Part shown: positions 36,401-49,499 of the stretch, in pieces
Position numbering within the stretch: the first letter of the stretch is position 1
Layout of the letters: each line of letters opens with the position of its first letter
NCBI GenBank assembly: GCA_036925085.1
Contig: JAUPFP010000071.1
Coordinates: forward strand, 632,001-696,000
DNA length: 64,000 nucleotides
From: Brachycybe producta
Lineage: Eukaryota; Arthropoda; Diplopoda; Playtdesmida; Andrognathidae
Direction: 5' to 3'
Notes under the pieces: model-generated
What the model was told of the DNA's origin: nothing
Database searches by the model: none
What the model saw: the letters and a program-made list of their open reading frames with translations, nothing else
Made by a program: the position numbers and the translations under genes

Positions 36401-39400
36401 ATTACTAAAAAAAATAGTAACTGTTATATCATTTAGTCTCGCAAGTTTTAACGACAGAATTATTAAATAATGTAAAAAATATGCAATAAGGCAAGAAGCT
36501 GCACATAGAGGCTAAAATGAACTGATAGCACAAAACTAATTAAACGCTAATTGGAATAAGCATCAAATTCAACAAACGTAAAACTTGTTTCAATTTGGCA
36601 ATTAATCAAGTATTCTCTTCTAAATGTCTTCGCATTTTTAGAAAAATAATTAAAAAATAACTCCATATCATGTGAACATGGCCTCGATTTCTGACCATAC
36701 ATTGTATATATTGAAAGTCCAATATCCAGTGGATAGTTAAATTTGCTATCCTATCCTATGTTATGAGGTTAGAAAACAAAATTCATTTGAAGAAAAAAAA
36801 ATCGCAAAGTACAATAGAGGCTCAAAGTGTTGTAAAAGACTAAAACACAAATCATGCTAGGAAAAATAAAAATAGAAGCCAAAAAATGTGTTCCTGAATA
36901 CGAGCTAAACAAGAAACACCGACATAAAAAAGACACTGTGACCCCATCATCACAACAAGTGGTCAAACAGGTGATTGATGACATACAAACATCAGATAAG
37001 ACTGACAGGTTGAAATGGCTGTCCAACCAACCAACGTACAGGTAGGTACGTCAACATACAAACATACAAACAGATAGAGAGTAGAGAGACGAGAGACGAG
37101 AGAGAGAAAATAGTGGTACGGTGGAGTTGTGTGGAGGGTTTGGTGCTGGCCTTGGGGTGGGATGGACTTACAATCGCAATCACTCTGCCACCTACGCAGG
37201 TTTTCGTTTTCATCGCTAGACTGGCTGTCCTGTTTCTTGAAAAAACTACGATCCCAACGGGCCGAAAGAGAACTTCCCAAACGAGAAAAGGCTCGCATCA
37301 CCATCGGACTGCTCGGAGCACTCTTCCTAAAAATTAATAACAAAGTACAAAGATCAAAAAACACCTTTAGAAATCGATAAAAAAACACACTTGAACAATT
37401 GATTCTATACCTAGTTGGCTCGTTGATGTCAGGCACTTGAAGAAAATTACTAGATTTGGTTGAACACGAATGTGCCAAAGCCTTGCTCACCACATCCAAT
37501 GGACATTGAGCACTTCCCAATCGATTCGAAAGGCCATAAAGCATCTCTTGAAATACTCTTCAAATCCAAAATAAATATTTAAAAAGTATCTCGTGAAAAA
37601 TATATGCACTGTATATAAAGGTAGCCCAATAGTAAATTTTAATGTATGAAGTTACGTGTAAGTTGGTTTTAAAATGTAAACGGCACTGGAGAAACTCTGA
37701 TTATTTTATTTTTCATAAACAAAATTAGAAAAAAAACTTGAAAGTGTTTTACAAACTAGAAGGGTATCAATAAAGGGATCAATAAAATCAGGGTATTTTC
37801 ATCTTGATATCTTTTAAAATAAAATTTTTATGATAGCTTGAAAATGTCTCAAGTTTAAGCAAACGACATTTTTTTAATTTTTGTTTATAAAATGTTTATT
37901 TTGAAATATATCGACATGAAAATATAAGTTATTCAACTACTGTTCTAACACACTTTCAATTTCTTTTTAATGTTGCTTCTGAAATACTAAATAACCAGAC
38001 TTCGAAAATCAGTTGTTCATAAAATATCTTAAAGATTTTTTTCTTCAAAATTAGCATTAAGAAAATTTTTAAAGTTAGAATGTAGAATTAATTAACGAGT
38101 ATTCTAAACATTTTATCAAGATTATTTCTTTAAAACGTTTCATCGAAATTGTCATGAAAATATTTTTAGGAAATTCATAAACTATTCTAGATTCTAACAA
38201 TATTTGTATTTTTAAAATTGTTTCTAAAAAAATGTTTAAAGTCAATTTTGTAAATAACTGTGTGAAAATTGGTATAAGATTTACTTGTGGACCACCTTAA
38301 AATATTTAACGATAATAAGAGCAATGAGTAATGTGTACTAATTTGTATATACCGACTACGAACAGCTAACAAGGACCTGACAGCATAGTGTTTGGTCTTA
38401 TTTTTGCCAGGTCCAACGTGGAAAACCACATCACAGAGCATATTAGAAGCAATAAACGCCTTAAAAAAGTCTTTCGAGAGTTGGTCGTAACCCTCGAAAA
38501 GGTCACGAACACTATCCAAAAGAGGACTTGAAGGACGCATGTGGCCAATGGGCCGCCAAGAACCCCTCCTATAAAATAACAATGACCACAAATATTTATC
38601 GTTAAAAAAAATCCTATCAAAAAAATATCTGAAGAAGATTTATTTGAATCAGTATGAAAAACACCTGTAAGGTTTTGGAATTTGTCCAGTTTCAGCATGA
38701 TTTTGAAGATTCGTTACAATATCTTCTAACATCTGACATCTTGTTCGATCCTAATATAAACGATTTTTAGGTTTTAAAAAAATCTCAAAAATTTATAATA
38801 CATTTTAAAAAAATTAATTAAGCTTGTAAAGAACATTTTATTTATAGTTATTGTAAATTTTAAACAACTGCAAGTAATATTATATATTGTATAATATAAT
38901 ACATGTATATATAATTGCATTACTGTAATTTTTACTTTTACTTTTACTGTTTACTTTTTTATATTTCCACAGTTCTAATGAGGAAAGTTTTTTTTGAAAA
39001 ATTAAAATTTTCTGAGAATACAAAAATCATCTTTATCATGTCTCGATTATGTCATTAATTTCCCTTTTTCTGTGCGATTACATTAAAATCACTCTCAATG
39101 ATGGTATTAGAGAATGAAAAAGGTTAAAAATTACAGGTTTACAGGCTTCAGTAATTTTTTTTTAATTTTACTCAAATCGTAACCGAAACGATTTTTTTTT
39201 AGAAAATACATAGTGGTTGTTAATTTCTATTGATAGATTCACAACAACATTTATTCAATGTTAACCTGCATTCGAGCGAATTTTGGAGCGGAATAACTTG
39301 CTCTTTCACCATTCACAATTTTCGTTAACAGCCACTCACGAAACAATGGACCCTAAACATAAACGCAAAAAAAAAGCAAAGTGGGTAGTAGTAGTAGATA

Positions 39401-42400
39401 CATACGGTCGATCCAAACAGGTTTTTTTAATTATTTATTTTTGCAATTTGAATAATTTTTTTTTTGAAACTCATTATGCTAAACGAAAATATAGCTAAAA
39501 TGCAACCAACAAGATTCTTTATAAATATATACCCAACTTCTCCTCCCCTCACGACTAGAAGAAAAAAATTCTCAAAATCAATTTACGATGCACAAAAAAA
39601 CCTTTTCAGCATTTCAAGACTTAATTAAGATTTCTAAAGAGAAACAAATATGAATCTAATGGTAATGATGACGGTATCCACTTTGTATAATGTGCTATTT
39701 TTTTTAGATTTTATCTAAATCAAATTTTGAAATCTTTCTAAACAGTCAACTCCTCCCTCCCAGCCCTTATACATTCAAAATATCCAACTCATTCAAGAAT
39801 TGGTCTTCTTCTCTTTTTTCAGTCATCTATTTTTTTTTAAAAGCAGCATCGATTTATAAAATTCCCATGTTCAATATAGCAACAAGCTCTTCTAGTATAG
39901 ATATCTTTACTAGTATGTTTGCTATATACTTATACTACTACTAATAAAAAATACTCCTCCTTTTAAATCTTCTTTTCAATGTACCAACCAAAACCCTCCC
40001 TTCCCATACCACATTTCCTCTCCTTATTTTTTACAAAAAAAAAACTTAAATAACACGAAAATAAACTGAACTGGCACAGAGTTATATAAAGACTCAAGAT
40101 AAAAGTGAAAAAATCATCAATTTTTTTTCTGTTCTGTAATCGATTGGATTGAAGAAAATAAAATGTCACATCACTTTAAGAGATGTTTATAAGAAAAATA
40201 AACTGATAAGAAAAAACGACAGAAAGAGAGAGAGAGAGAGAGAGAGAGAAAAAAGAAAGATGTCATAAGTTGTTCTACAAATGAAATAAAAAACTATAAT
40301 TGAGTCATGTGCTGAAAAAAATAATAATAACCAATGTCAGAAACCAAACCTTCTCAAAAGTGGATTGAAGCCAAAGATATGGTTTATAAGAACCAACTTC
40401 ATCCCTTGATACCACTGTCACCTGTCAAATAAGTCATAATTTATTCATTAATATAATTAACAAGAATAATAATAATAAAAGATTAGAGTCTAGAGAATGG
40501 GGTTTGTTTAAGTTTGCTGACCCACCCGATAATTTGTGGGACTTTTAATATCTTCAGACGGAATTGCCTGAACCACAATAAAGGTGTGAAGAAAATGGGA
40601 TTTAATGCAGGCAGGTGAGAACTCTGTGCTATCATCATCCAAAAACACAACACATACAATGTCGTTTCCAATATGCCTCTTACGTTGTAACTATGTACAA
40701 AAAAAACAATAGGTAAATAACCTTTTTAATTAAAAAAAACCACACAAAATATGCAAAACACTTTATAACTTTTATGCATTTCTTTTTCTGGTTTCTAAAT
40801 TTTTGTTCCAAATCTTTTTAACTTTACTTATTTATTTCAAAAAAGGTTTCTCAAAATAACTCCTTTTAACTAGACTATTCTTTATGTGAAAAAGAAGTTA
40901 TTTTAGTCTTCATTTTGTCCTAAACTTTCATACAACTATAATTTTTCTATAATTGAAAAAAAAAATTATGAAAAACCAACTTTATGACAATTTTTTTCTT
41001 ATTTGTAAATTGTAAAGGTTGTAAGTTGTGATCACAAATTTAAGGTGACGCAAAATCATTATTAAGTTTTATTAACAGACTAAAACTCAATGCTATTGAA
41101 AAAATATTTCAATAATAACTTCAAAGAACATTTAAGCATTTTATTTGAATATTCACTTAAGGTAGTTTTAAAGTGTAAACGCTTCTTGAACTCTTCTTCA
41201 TTCTGCCTTTCATAAGCAACATTAAAAAAACTTGGAAATGTTTTAAAAATTAGAATGGTAGTTTCATTTTGTCATCTTTAAAAATAAGCATTTTATGTCA
41301 GTTTGAAAAACTAAATACTTTCTTTAGGTAAAAATAAATCAGTTTTTTTTTATCAAAACCTGAGGCGTGCTACTAAAAACAGTTAGTTAACTTATGACTG
41401 TCTAAAAAAATTTCGTCAACTATTAATCAACTGAATTTTTTAGTTTAATAAAATATATGTTAGTACAATTAATTAGTGAATGAGAAGTTACAATAGAGCT
41501 TCGATTATCGGAATGTCGGTTATCGGAACCGTCGATATTTATCGAAACCAATTTTTATTTTCTTATTTTTATAGAAATACAACTTATGGAAATAAAAAAA
41601 ATGTCTTGCAATCGATTTTTCATTACTTTTTTACAGTTTTTTAATTGGAGTTCGATTATGTGAACTTTTGATTATTGGAACTATGCATGTCCAACATTAG
41701 TTCCGATAATCGACGTTCTATTGTAATTGCTTTGACTAATTGGACTAATTAGTCATTTTAGTTTACTAAAATCTAATTAAAATTCCTCAATAATTTTTTT
41801 CAAGCTACTTTGATATACCATCAAAGTAGCTTGAAAAAAATCATCGAGGAATTTTAATTAGGTGGTAGACTCATGTAATAATAGAGGATGATATCTCATA
41901 AAAAGAGAATGATTTATATTTTTTTCACTCTTTTCATCTAAAAAAAAGTAATGGATCAATGACTTTTTGAACACTTAAAGTGCATTTCGTAGTTTTTCGC
42001 TGAACAAACGATGTTGTGTTTGGAAAAATGAATGGAAAGAAAGAAAGATGAAAAATACAAGAAGAAAGGTCCCAACTGACAGTTAGTTGGTTTGTGTGTT
42101 CTTTCTTACCTTTTGTGGATCGTTTGGTTCATATGGAAGCAAAGTGGACACATGAAACATAATCTCTATGTTACGCCATAGAGTGTAAATTGAATGGGTG
42201 CCAGTCAAATCATGAACCGTGTCCAGACCGCCTTTATACTTATCAAACCCTAAAGCAATATTTTTTTTGGAAGAAAAAAATTGTGAAAAGAAAAGAAAAA
42301 AACAATCGATAAGTTAGCCACTGGTCAACATCACTCATAATACATGAAACAAATTTATAATGTTATATCAAAGTTACTTTTAAAAAAAAATGCTATGAAA

Positions 42401-43042
42401 AATTCGTTTTCTAACAATTTCCCTTGTGCCCTTACAAGTTGACTTGGTAATCATTGCTTACAGCAATTGCCTCTTGAGAGAAGATTTTCATTTTTCACGT
42501 CAACAAAAAAAAGCAACCAAAGTTAGAATTTTTTTAAATAAACTATAAAACTATTTCAGAACAAAACAGAAATAAACTTTTCTAATCAGAACACATAAAA
42601 ACAGAAACGAATTTTGTCCAAACTGTAGAATAGAATGATAAAGAAAGAATCGGAGTTAGCCAGTTAGCAGACTAGTAGGGTAAAGACGTGAACATCTCCA
42701 CTACACATACATCACACATAAAGCCTCAGAACGTTTCGCATTCTGCTTTAATTCGTTCTGTTCTGATAGTTCGCTTCTGTTCTGAGGAAGTCTACAAAAA
42801 CTCATCGGGATTTTAGTGCGAATATCCTAAAACGCATGGAGGTGGGGTGGGCCCCATTTATATTTATAACTGATCTAGATTAGTACTTTTTGTTATCTCA
42901 GCTTATTAAAAAAATATGGTTGGAAAGTAATTAGTGTTTTGAGAACTATAAGAAAAAACAAACAGACGAAGGGTATTTTAGTATTAATATCTTTCAAAGT
43001 AAACAATTAAAGACCGATGTGAAAATGACAACCACAAGTTCA

Positions 43043-43100
<58 letters not shown>

Positions 43101-46100
43101 TACTTAACACTTAATAAGAGGGATTTTTGCACGGTAAAGACTCAGTATTTTTGGAAATTTGTACCAAGGTTGATTCAACAATGGAATTTACTTCCTGAGA
43201 AGATTGTGCATGGGAATGTTTTGATTTAGGGAATCTATATGGATGCCTTAGGACAAGAAATATATATAAATTTTGCCATTATATTTACTTGAGGAATTGT
43301 TATAGTGGCTGGTTTATTTTGACAATGCATTTCAATGCTGCTTTTGAGCTAAACAGTCCCTCTACCACAGGCCATGCCAGGCTGCTTGCAGAGTAATTAT
43401 TCAAATTCACTTGTAATTTAACTTGAACCCAGCTTATATGGTTCAAGATACAGATTAAGTGCCAAGTTTTCATCTTGAATTTGTACCTAAATATGGTTAT
43501 AGTTTTTGCTTTATCTTTAATTTATATTTTCAAACTCTAATAAAAGTTTACTTTTAAGTTCAGTTTTATGCTATATGCTGCAATTATTCTTAAATGTAAA
43601 GGCATTTTTGCTTAAAAACTACGAGCGTATATTGGCTCTTTAGAAAATAATGTACTTAAGATTGAATACGCAGGTTGTATGCTAACAGTGATTGCTGTTA
43701 TTCAGGAGAAACTCGTAATTAAAAAAATGCATTTAAGAAGAAAAACATTGAAAATAAGGGCATACACAAAAAAATGCTAATGGAGAGAGAACCTAAGAGC
43801 CAAAAACTTCAGTCATGTTTGATTAAAGGATTTTGAACATGCATTTACGACTCTACCTAGTATGAACAAAGTTGACTGAAACAGGATTTATTGACACATA
43901 TGAAGGGTATTTGTAGGCGGTCCATACTAAATGTAGAGTGTTTGTCACTTGTTTTGACTCAAACATTGGAAGGAGAGAGAGAAATTCCAGTTATAAAGAA
44001 ACACCCACAAGAGAGAGGATTTCAGTCACTCAACAACATATAAAGTAATCCTATGAATTGAACGCCTACAGTCAGTACACACAAGTACAATACGTATATA
44101 TAGAGGCCCACGTACTACATACAGTACATACTCAAACCTATGGCAGACAACAAGGCAAACCCCTAATATCTTTAAGGGTTATATAAAGTGTGGGTGGCGA
44201 GGGGGTGGGGGTGGATTTAGAAGGATATCCACCTTATCTAAACAGAGAAATATCGATCAACAAAACATAAAAAAATAACACGCGGTAAATAAAAAACACA
44301 GAGTGAACGACAGCGAGAGAGAGAGAAACCCCCTTGTGACATGAACATGTTATATTATAGTGAATGAGAACGAGTAGACGGCATTTTTTTTTTCTTTTTG
44401 AAGGATTGATCCCACGCAAATGGGGTAACCACCCACGTACACAACCGTCCAATATTTTACTATAAATTCACATATAGGTATATACGCCCACTTATTAATA
44501 ATCGTAAACATGCTTACCATTGTATAGATGTACCATAATGTAGATGTCTTATTTTGTGTTCATTAAAAGCTCATTTATGTACGAAGAAAGGTATTAAAAA
44601 CAAAGTTATTAACTTTCAATTCAACGTTTTCATAACTTTTCAACTAGAATATCATATTTCACTGCCAATGCAAACAATCAGTTATTCTGTACAATTACTA
44701 GACAATGTTCAAAATCATCAAATCGATAATATTATCAATCTATAAATTTAATATCAGTTATTCTCCGGTAATGTGGAACAAAATAACAAGCTAATCTACA
44801 TAATGTCTTTAATATGTTTTCTGCTTTTTTCTATGTTTTATTAGAAACATTAACGCAAAATCGAATTTTTTTTAGAAATTAGAACAATTTTTCATGTTGA
44901 TATATTTCAAAATAAACTTTTTATAGACAAAAATCAAAAATATTGCCTGATAAGCATCGTTTGCTTACAATTGAATAATTTTCAAAATGACATGAAAAGC
45001 TTATTTTAAAAAAAAACAGCAACGTGAAAATACCCTATACTTGAATGTGCTAGCTATACACGTAGTTTTCTAGTTTCTAAAACACAAACTTTAAGTCTTT
45101 ATTGTAGATTTGCTTATTGTTTTAGATATTCTGTACATTGCCTAGAATTCATGTGAACTGTAACATAATATTTCTGTGGCGAAATAAAATCGTCCTTATA
45201 AATATATCAATATTTTTATAGTCGGGGGAGGTGGTGTTTCATTCTAATGTTGAGTGGCCCTTTAAAATACTGTACATTTAACACTGCCTACACACACACT
45301 CTTCATTTAAATATATCAACCCCCTCAATGTTTTGACAATAAATTATTTGGCTGTATTACAACAAATGAGCCGTTTGCTCATCTGTAATAATCCTTCATT
45401 ATTTAACATATATGAAAAATTATAGATGTAGTAGTAATATCATAATCAAAGATCCATAAATTTATGGTATGTGTAGTTAGTTGTAAAATAATATCATCAT
45501 CATCATCTTCCCTTTTTTTCTTCTTCTCGATATAGACACCATTTCAGATAACGACAACATGTTTTATATAAATTCTGAATAGAAAATCAGAAATAGAACA
45601 ATTTTAGTAGGGTTGCTAAGAAATAACGTATTTGCTAATTGGGGATTTATTAAAAACGACGTGTGTTCTATCCTCGCCCCCTCTCCCTTTTAACTACTTT
45701 CCCTTTAGGCACCATTTTTCCTCCTCATTTTTCCTCCAAATTCCCAATTTGCTACTAAATGATAAGCAAGAGAAGAAAAAAAAAATAATACTAAGTAGCA
45801 AACGAAACGAAATAAACTATAAAATCCCTTCGTTCCAATTACTGCATGGATTTTCAAATATATATATATTTTTTTCTTCTTCTTTTTCTCTCATCATCGA
45901 TCGATTTTTAGTAACTTGAATGAATTTATATTAAATTTATTTACCTTTGAGTCTAACTTTATCACCCAAAAGAAGAAGAAAATCTTCAAAAAGTGGACTA
46001 TGGTCGCAGTTGTCCAGAATCTGTTCTTCTGTTGTTTGGCCTTCTTTGACATAAGCTACTCCAACTTTCAATTCTGATTTGATAAACACCTGGCAACAAA

Positions 46101-46130
46101 TACATAGACAGAAAAAAACACAAGATATAT

Positions 46131-46218
<88 letters not shown>

Positions 46219-49200
46219 GAAAAATTGATATTATTATGATTGATTGACACATACTACAAAAAAAATTCTAATTTCCTTAACTTTTTTTCTTTTAAAACAG
46301 CAAAAACAACAAAAACAGCAACAAAAACAAAGTGTTCAATGTTTCATATCCATTTTAGAAATTCCAACATAACAGAAAAAAAAAAATGTTTCAAATTTAA
46401 ATATTGTGATTTTTTTACCCAATATTCCCTCCCATAGACACCGTGTTTGTATATGTGCTTCATAAATTATTATTCCAAAGCAGTTTTCTAACATTTTGTT
46501 TGAAATTTGTATATATAATGGAAATAAATTTGCCAAAAAAAAATCCTTCTAAAAAGAATAACACAAACCAAACAAACTACGAAACTGAGGGTGGAACATT
46601 TTCTTTTCTCTTTTACTTTCCTTTCTATTTTTTGTAAGCAAATTTTGCGCATAATTTGCTATGAAATTTCGCCTTTTCCACCTGACAAATTCCAAAATCA
46701 GTTAAGTTTTACCTATAGAACTTTCGCTGATCCGTAAAAAACATGTCTGATTCCTCTTGATGTAATAATAGCATATAATAAAATAAAATATCTATGGTTT
46801 CTGAATTGTTTGTTGCTCGGTTATGCGACAATGGCATTTATTTTGATGCAGCAATCAATTTCTTTGATATATTTATCTGTTTGTAAGAATTAAAAACGTT
46901 TAACCTCATACAAAAATGAAAATCCATTTTTTTTCACTTTGCGATAATTATATTAAACAAAACGTTCTCGATCAATATTTAATTATTTTAAAACAACCTT
47001 ATTGGTGATTTTCTGTCAAAAATAGAAGACAAATCTAAATAAAAATCATTTTATTTCTGTAAGTACAGTTGACAAACTGGAAAACAATTTCTCTTAAAAG
47101 TATTTTTCCCATCATTTTGTCTTTTGACAAGTTTAATTTTCAGCAGATTTTACGATATTTTTCGTATAATGTGAAAAATGGCCTACAATAGGTAAAAAAA
47201 ATAGAGTTTAGCTAATTTGGCTCAAACTAAAAAAGCAATTTTACTGAATGTTACTGAATTATATAACAAAAATTGAATTTTCAACCTAAAAAGTTGCATT
47301 TTATCTACACAAAGTCAGACGTCTCGACGTTGCCAGATGATATAAATTAAAATAATATTATTATTCTGTGTAAATTTTGTCTGATAATCGATCGCCACTA
47401 CACATATTTTTTGGCTTTGCTCATATTTAGAAGGTGCCCCCGCCCAACAACGATAATTTATAAATGTAGAAGGCTCGCTACTTATTTAATTGTTAAACCC
47501 TCATTTTCTCTTATAATGGACATCTTCTACACTACCGTAGTGGGCGTACATATTTTGGAAATGTTAAAAATTGAAAAACAACCCTGTAGGGGTCGACCGA
47601 TACATCGGCAAATCAATTGTATCGGCGCTAATAATTAAGATTTTTAATATATCGGCATTTTAACGCCGATTACGCTGATGCTTTCAGGAGTGCAACAAAA
47701 AAATTGCACAACAAAACCTAAAAGAACATATTCATAAGAAATCATTTAATCAGTGAATGTAAACAATTTTTTTTAATGTGAACCACTTTCGTTGAAAAAA
47801 AAAGCCCAATTTTGTTTCTCAAGTTACCACGAATTGTTAAATTAATATACAATATTTCATTATCATGTTTCTCATTATTGCTTTTTTAAAATTATTTTTT
47901 TGTAATTTTATTGAAAATTTTTCCTGAAGGTTTTTGTTGTTGTTTTAAATCAATATTGAAAGCAAATTTAGGGCTCTAAATTCATAATGCACTTTAGTAC
48001 TCAATAAAGGTATTAAATATCATTTTTTAAAAAACTAATCGACAATATTTCGGCATCGCCCAATTGTTTTTCCTGAACAAACTGCAAAATAATCGGCATC
48101 GGCATAATTTTAGTATCAGTGCATCTCTACAGCCCAGCCCCCAAAACTTTAAACTAAGCCCAACCATTAAAGCCCATGAGGCCCACCAGCCCCATAAGAG
48201 TCATGAAACTCATTTTTCATAAAATTGCCATTATAGGCCCAAATTCGTAATCCAGCCCTATGAAGTCCGCTGTACTTTTGCAAAAAGTCTAGTTTTCCGT
48301 ATTTTTAATAAATCCATTGAATGGCGTTCAGCACGCCATTAACTTTGAAATATAATAATTTCTGATTCAAACACGTGTAGACAACACATAGGCCCGGCGT
48401 TAGGGCAAGGCGAGCGAGGCAACCGTTTTGGGCCTTCGCTTTCAGGAGCTCCGCGCTGCTGACTAAACATTTTTTTCTCGGCCCCGCTCATCACTTGCTT
48501 CCTCGGGCCTCGCATACTCTAGGGCCGGCAGTAGCACTGATAACACAATCGCCAATATTTTATTTTAATTCTACTTGATTCACTTCGTCGTTTTCTGGAA
48601 GTGTCTTTCCTAAGTCCACAAATGGAAGATGAAGATAGAAGAAAAATAAGAAGAATCGAGGATTAATTTGTAACAAAGATGAATTTTGATGTTAGAAAAA
48701 GATGTCCTCTTTTGTTTTCTTCTCAAAAGAAATTCTCAAGAGAGAGAAAGAGAAAAAAAAAAGAAAGATTTTGGACTTTGATAAGAACAAGATGTTGATG
48801 ATGATGAACCATGATGATAAATGATTCTGAATTTGTTGTTTGGCTTTTATCAGAAGAACAGGCAAACTCAGACAAAGACTTTGTACGTGCGTACAATGTG
48901 TTATATTATTTATAATAACAATAACAATAATGTAGAAGAAGAGAACGTTGTACGCACCTGATCTAATTTGAGAAGTTCATCTGGTGTTGACGGTAACTGT
49001 CCCAACTTCAACGGTGGATTGAGTCCAATGTCGTCCCCGAGACATTTCACGATTGCCTCTCGATCGTAACGATTGGCGGCGATACTAGAAGCCGGAACCA
49101 GACCGTGGACACTGTAACTGGCAGTACGAACCATGATTCTATAGATCGAAACATACAAAGAGAGAGAGTGAAAGAAAACAAAATACAAAAAATAAAACAC

Positions 49201-49454
49201 AAAACAGATTCAATTATTATGCGAATTACTTTGCTAAATAATAAGTGTGTTTGGAAGAAGAAGAAAAAAAAATGGGTCGATATTTTAGATTTCAATTTGT
49301 TTTAATAAAAATCGATTATAAAATCATCTTTCAAAAAGCAAAATTGATTTTTCTCTATTTTACTTAAATATAAAAATTGTTAAATTATAAAAATATATGA
49401 AAACAATGTTTAAAATAAATAATTAATTAATAGTAACCTGTCTCTTTAATTTAC

Positions 49455-49499
<45 letters not shown>

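Noticed and set aside
46138-46212. Open frame of alternating Ile-Tyr
   Set aside because: Translation of an (AT)n repeat. The real exon in this area is 46089-45945 on the minus strand in a different context.
48393-48535. Possible tRNA or rRNA fragment because of high GC
   Set aside because: No A/B box pair or cloverleaf and no rRNA similarity that I can see; loosely inverted ends fit a transposon remnant better.
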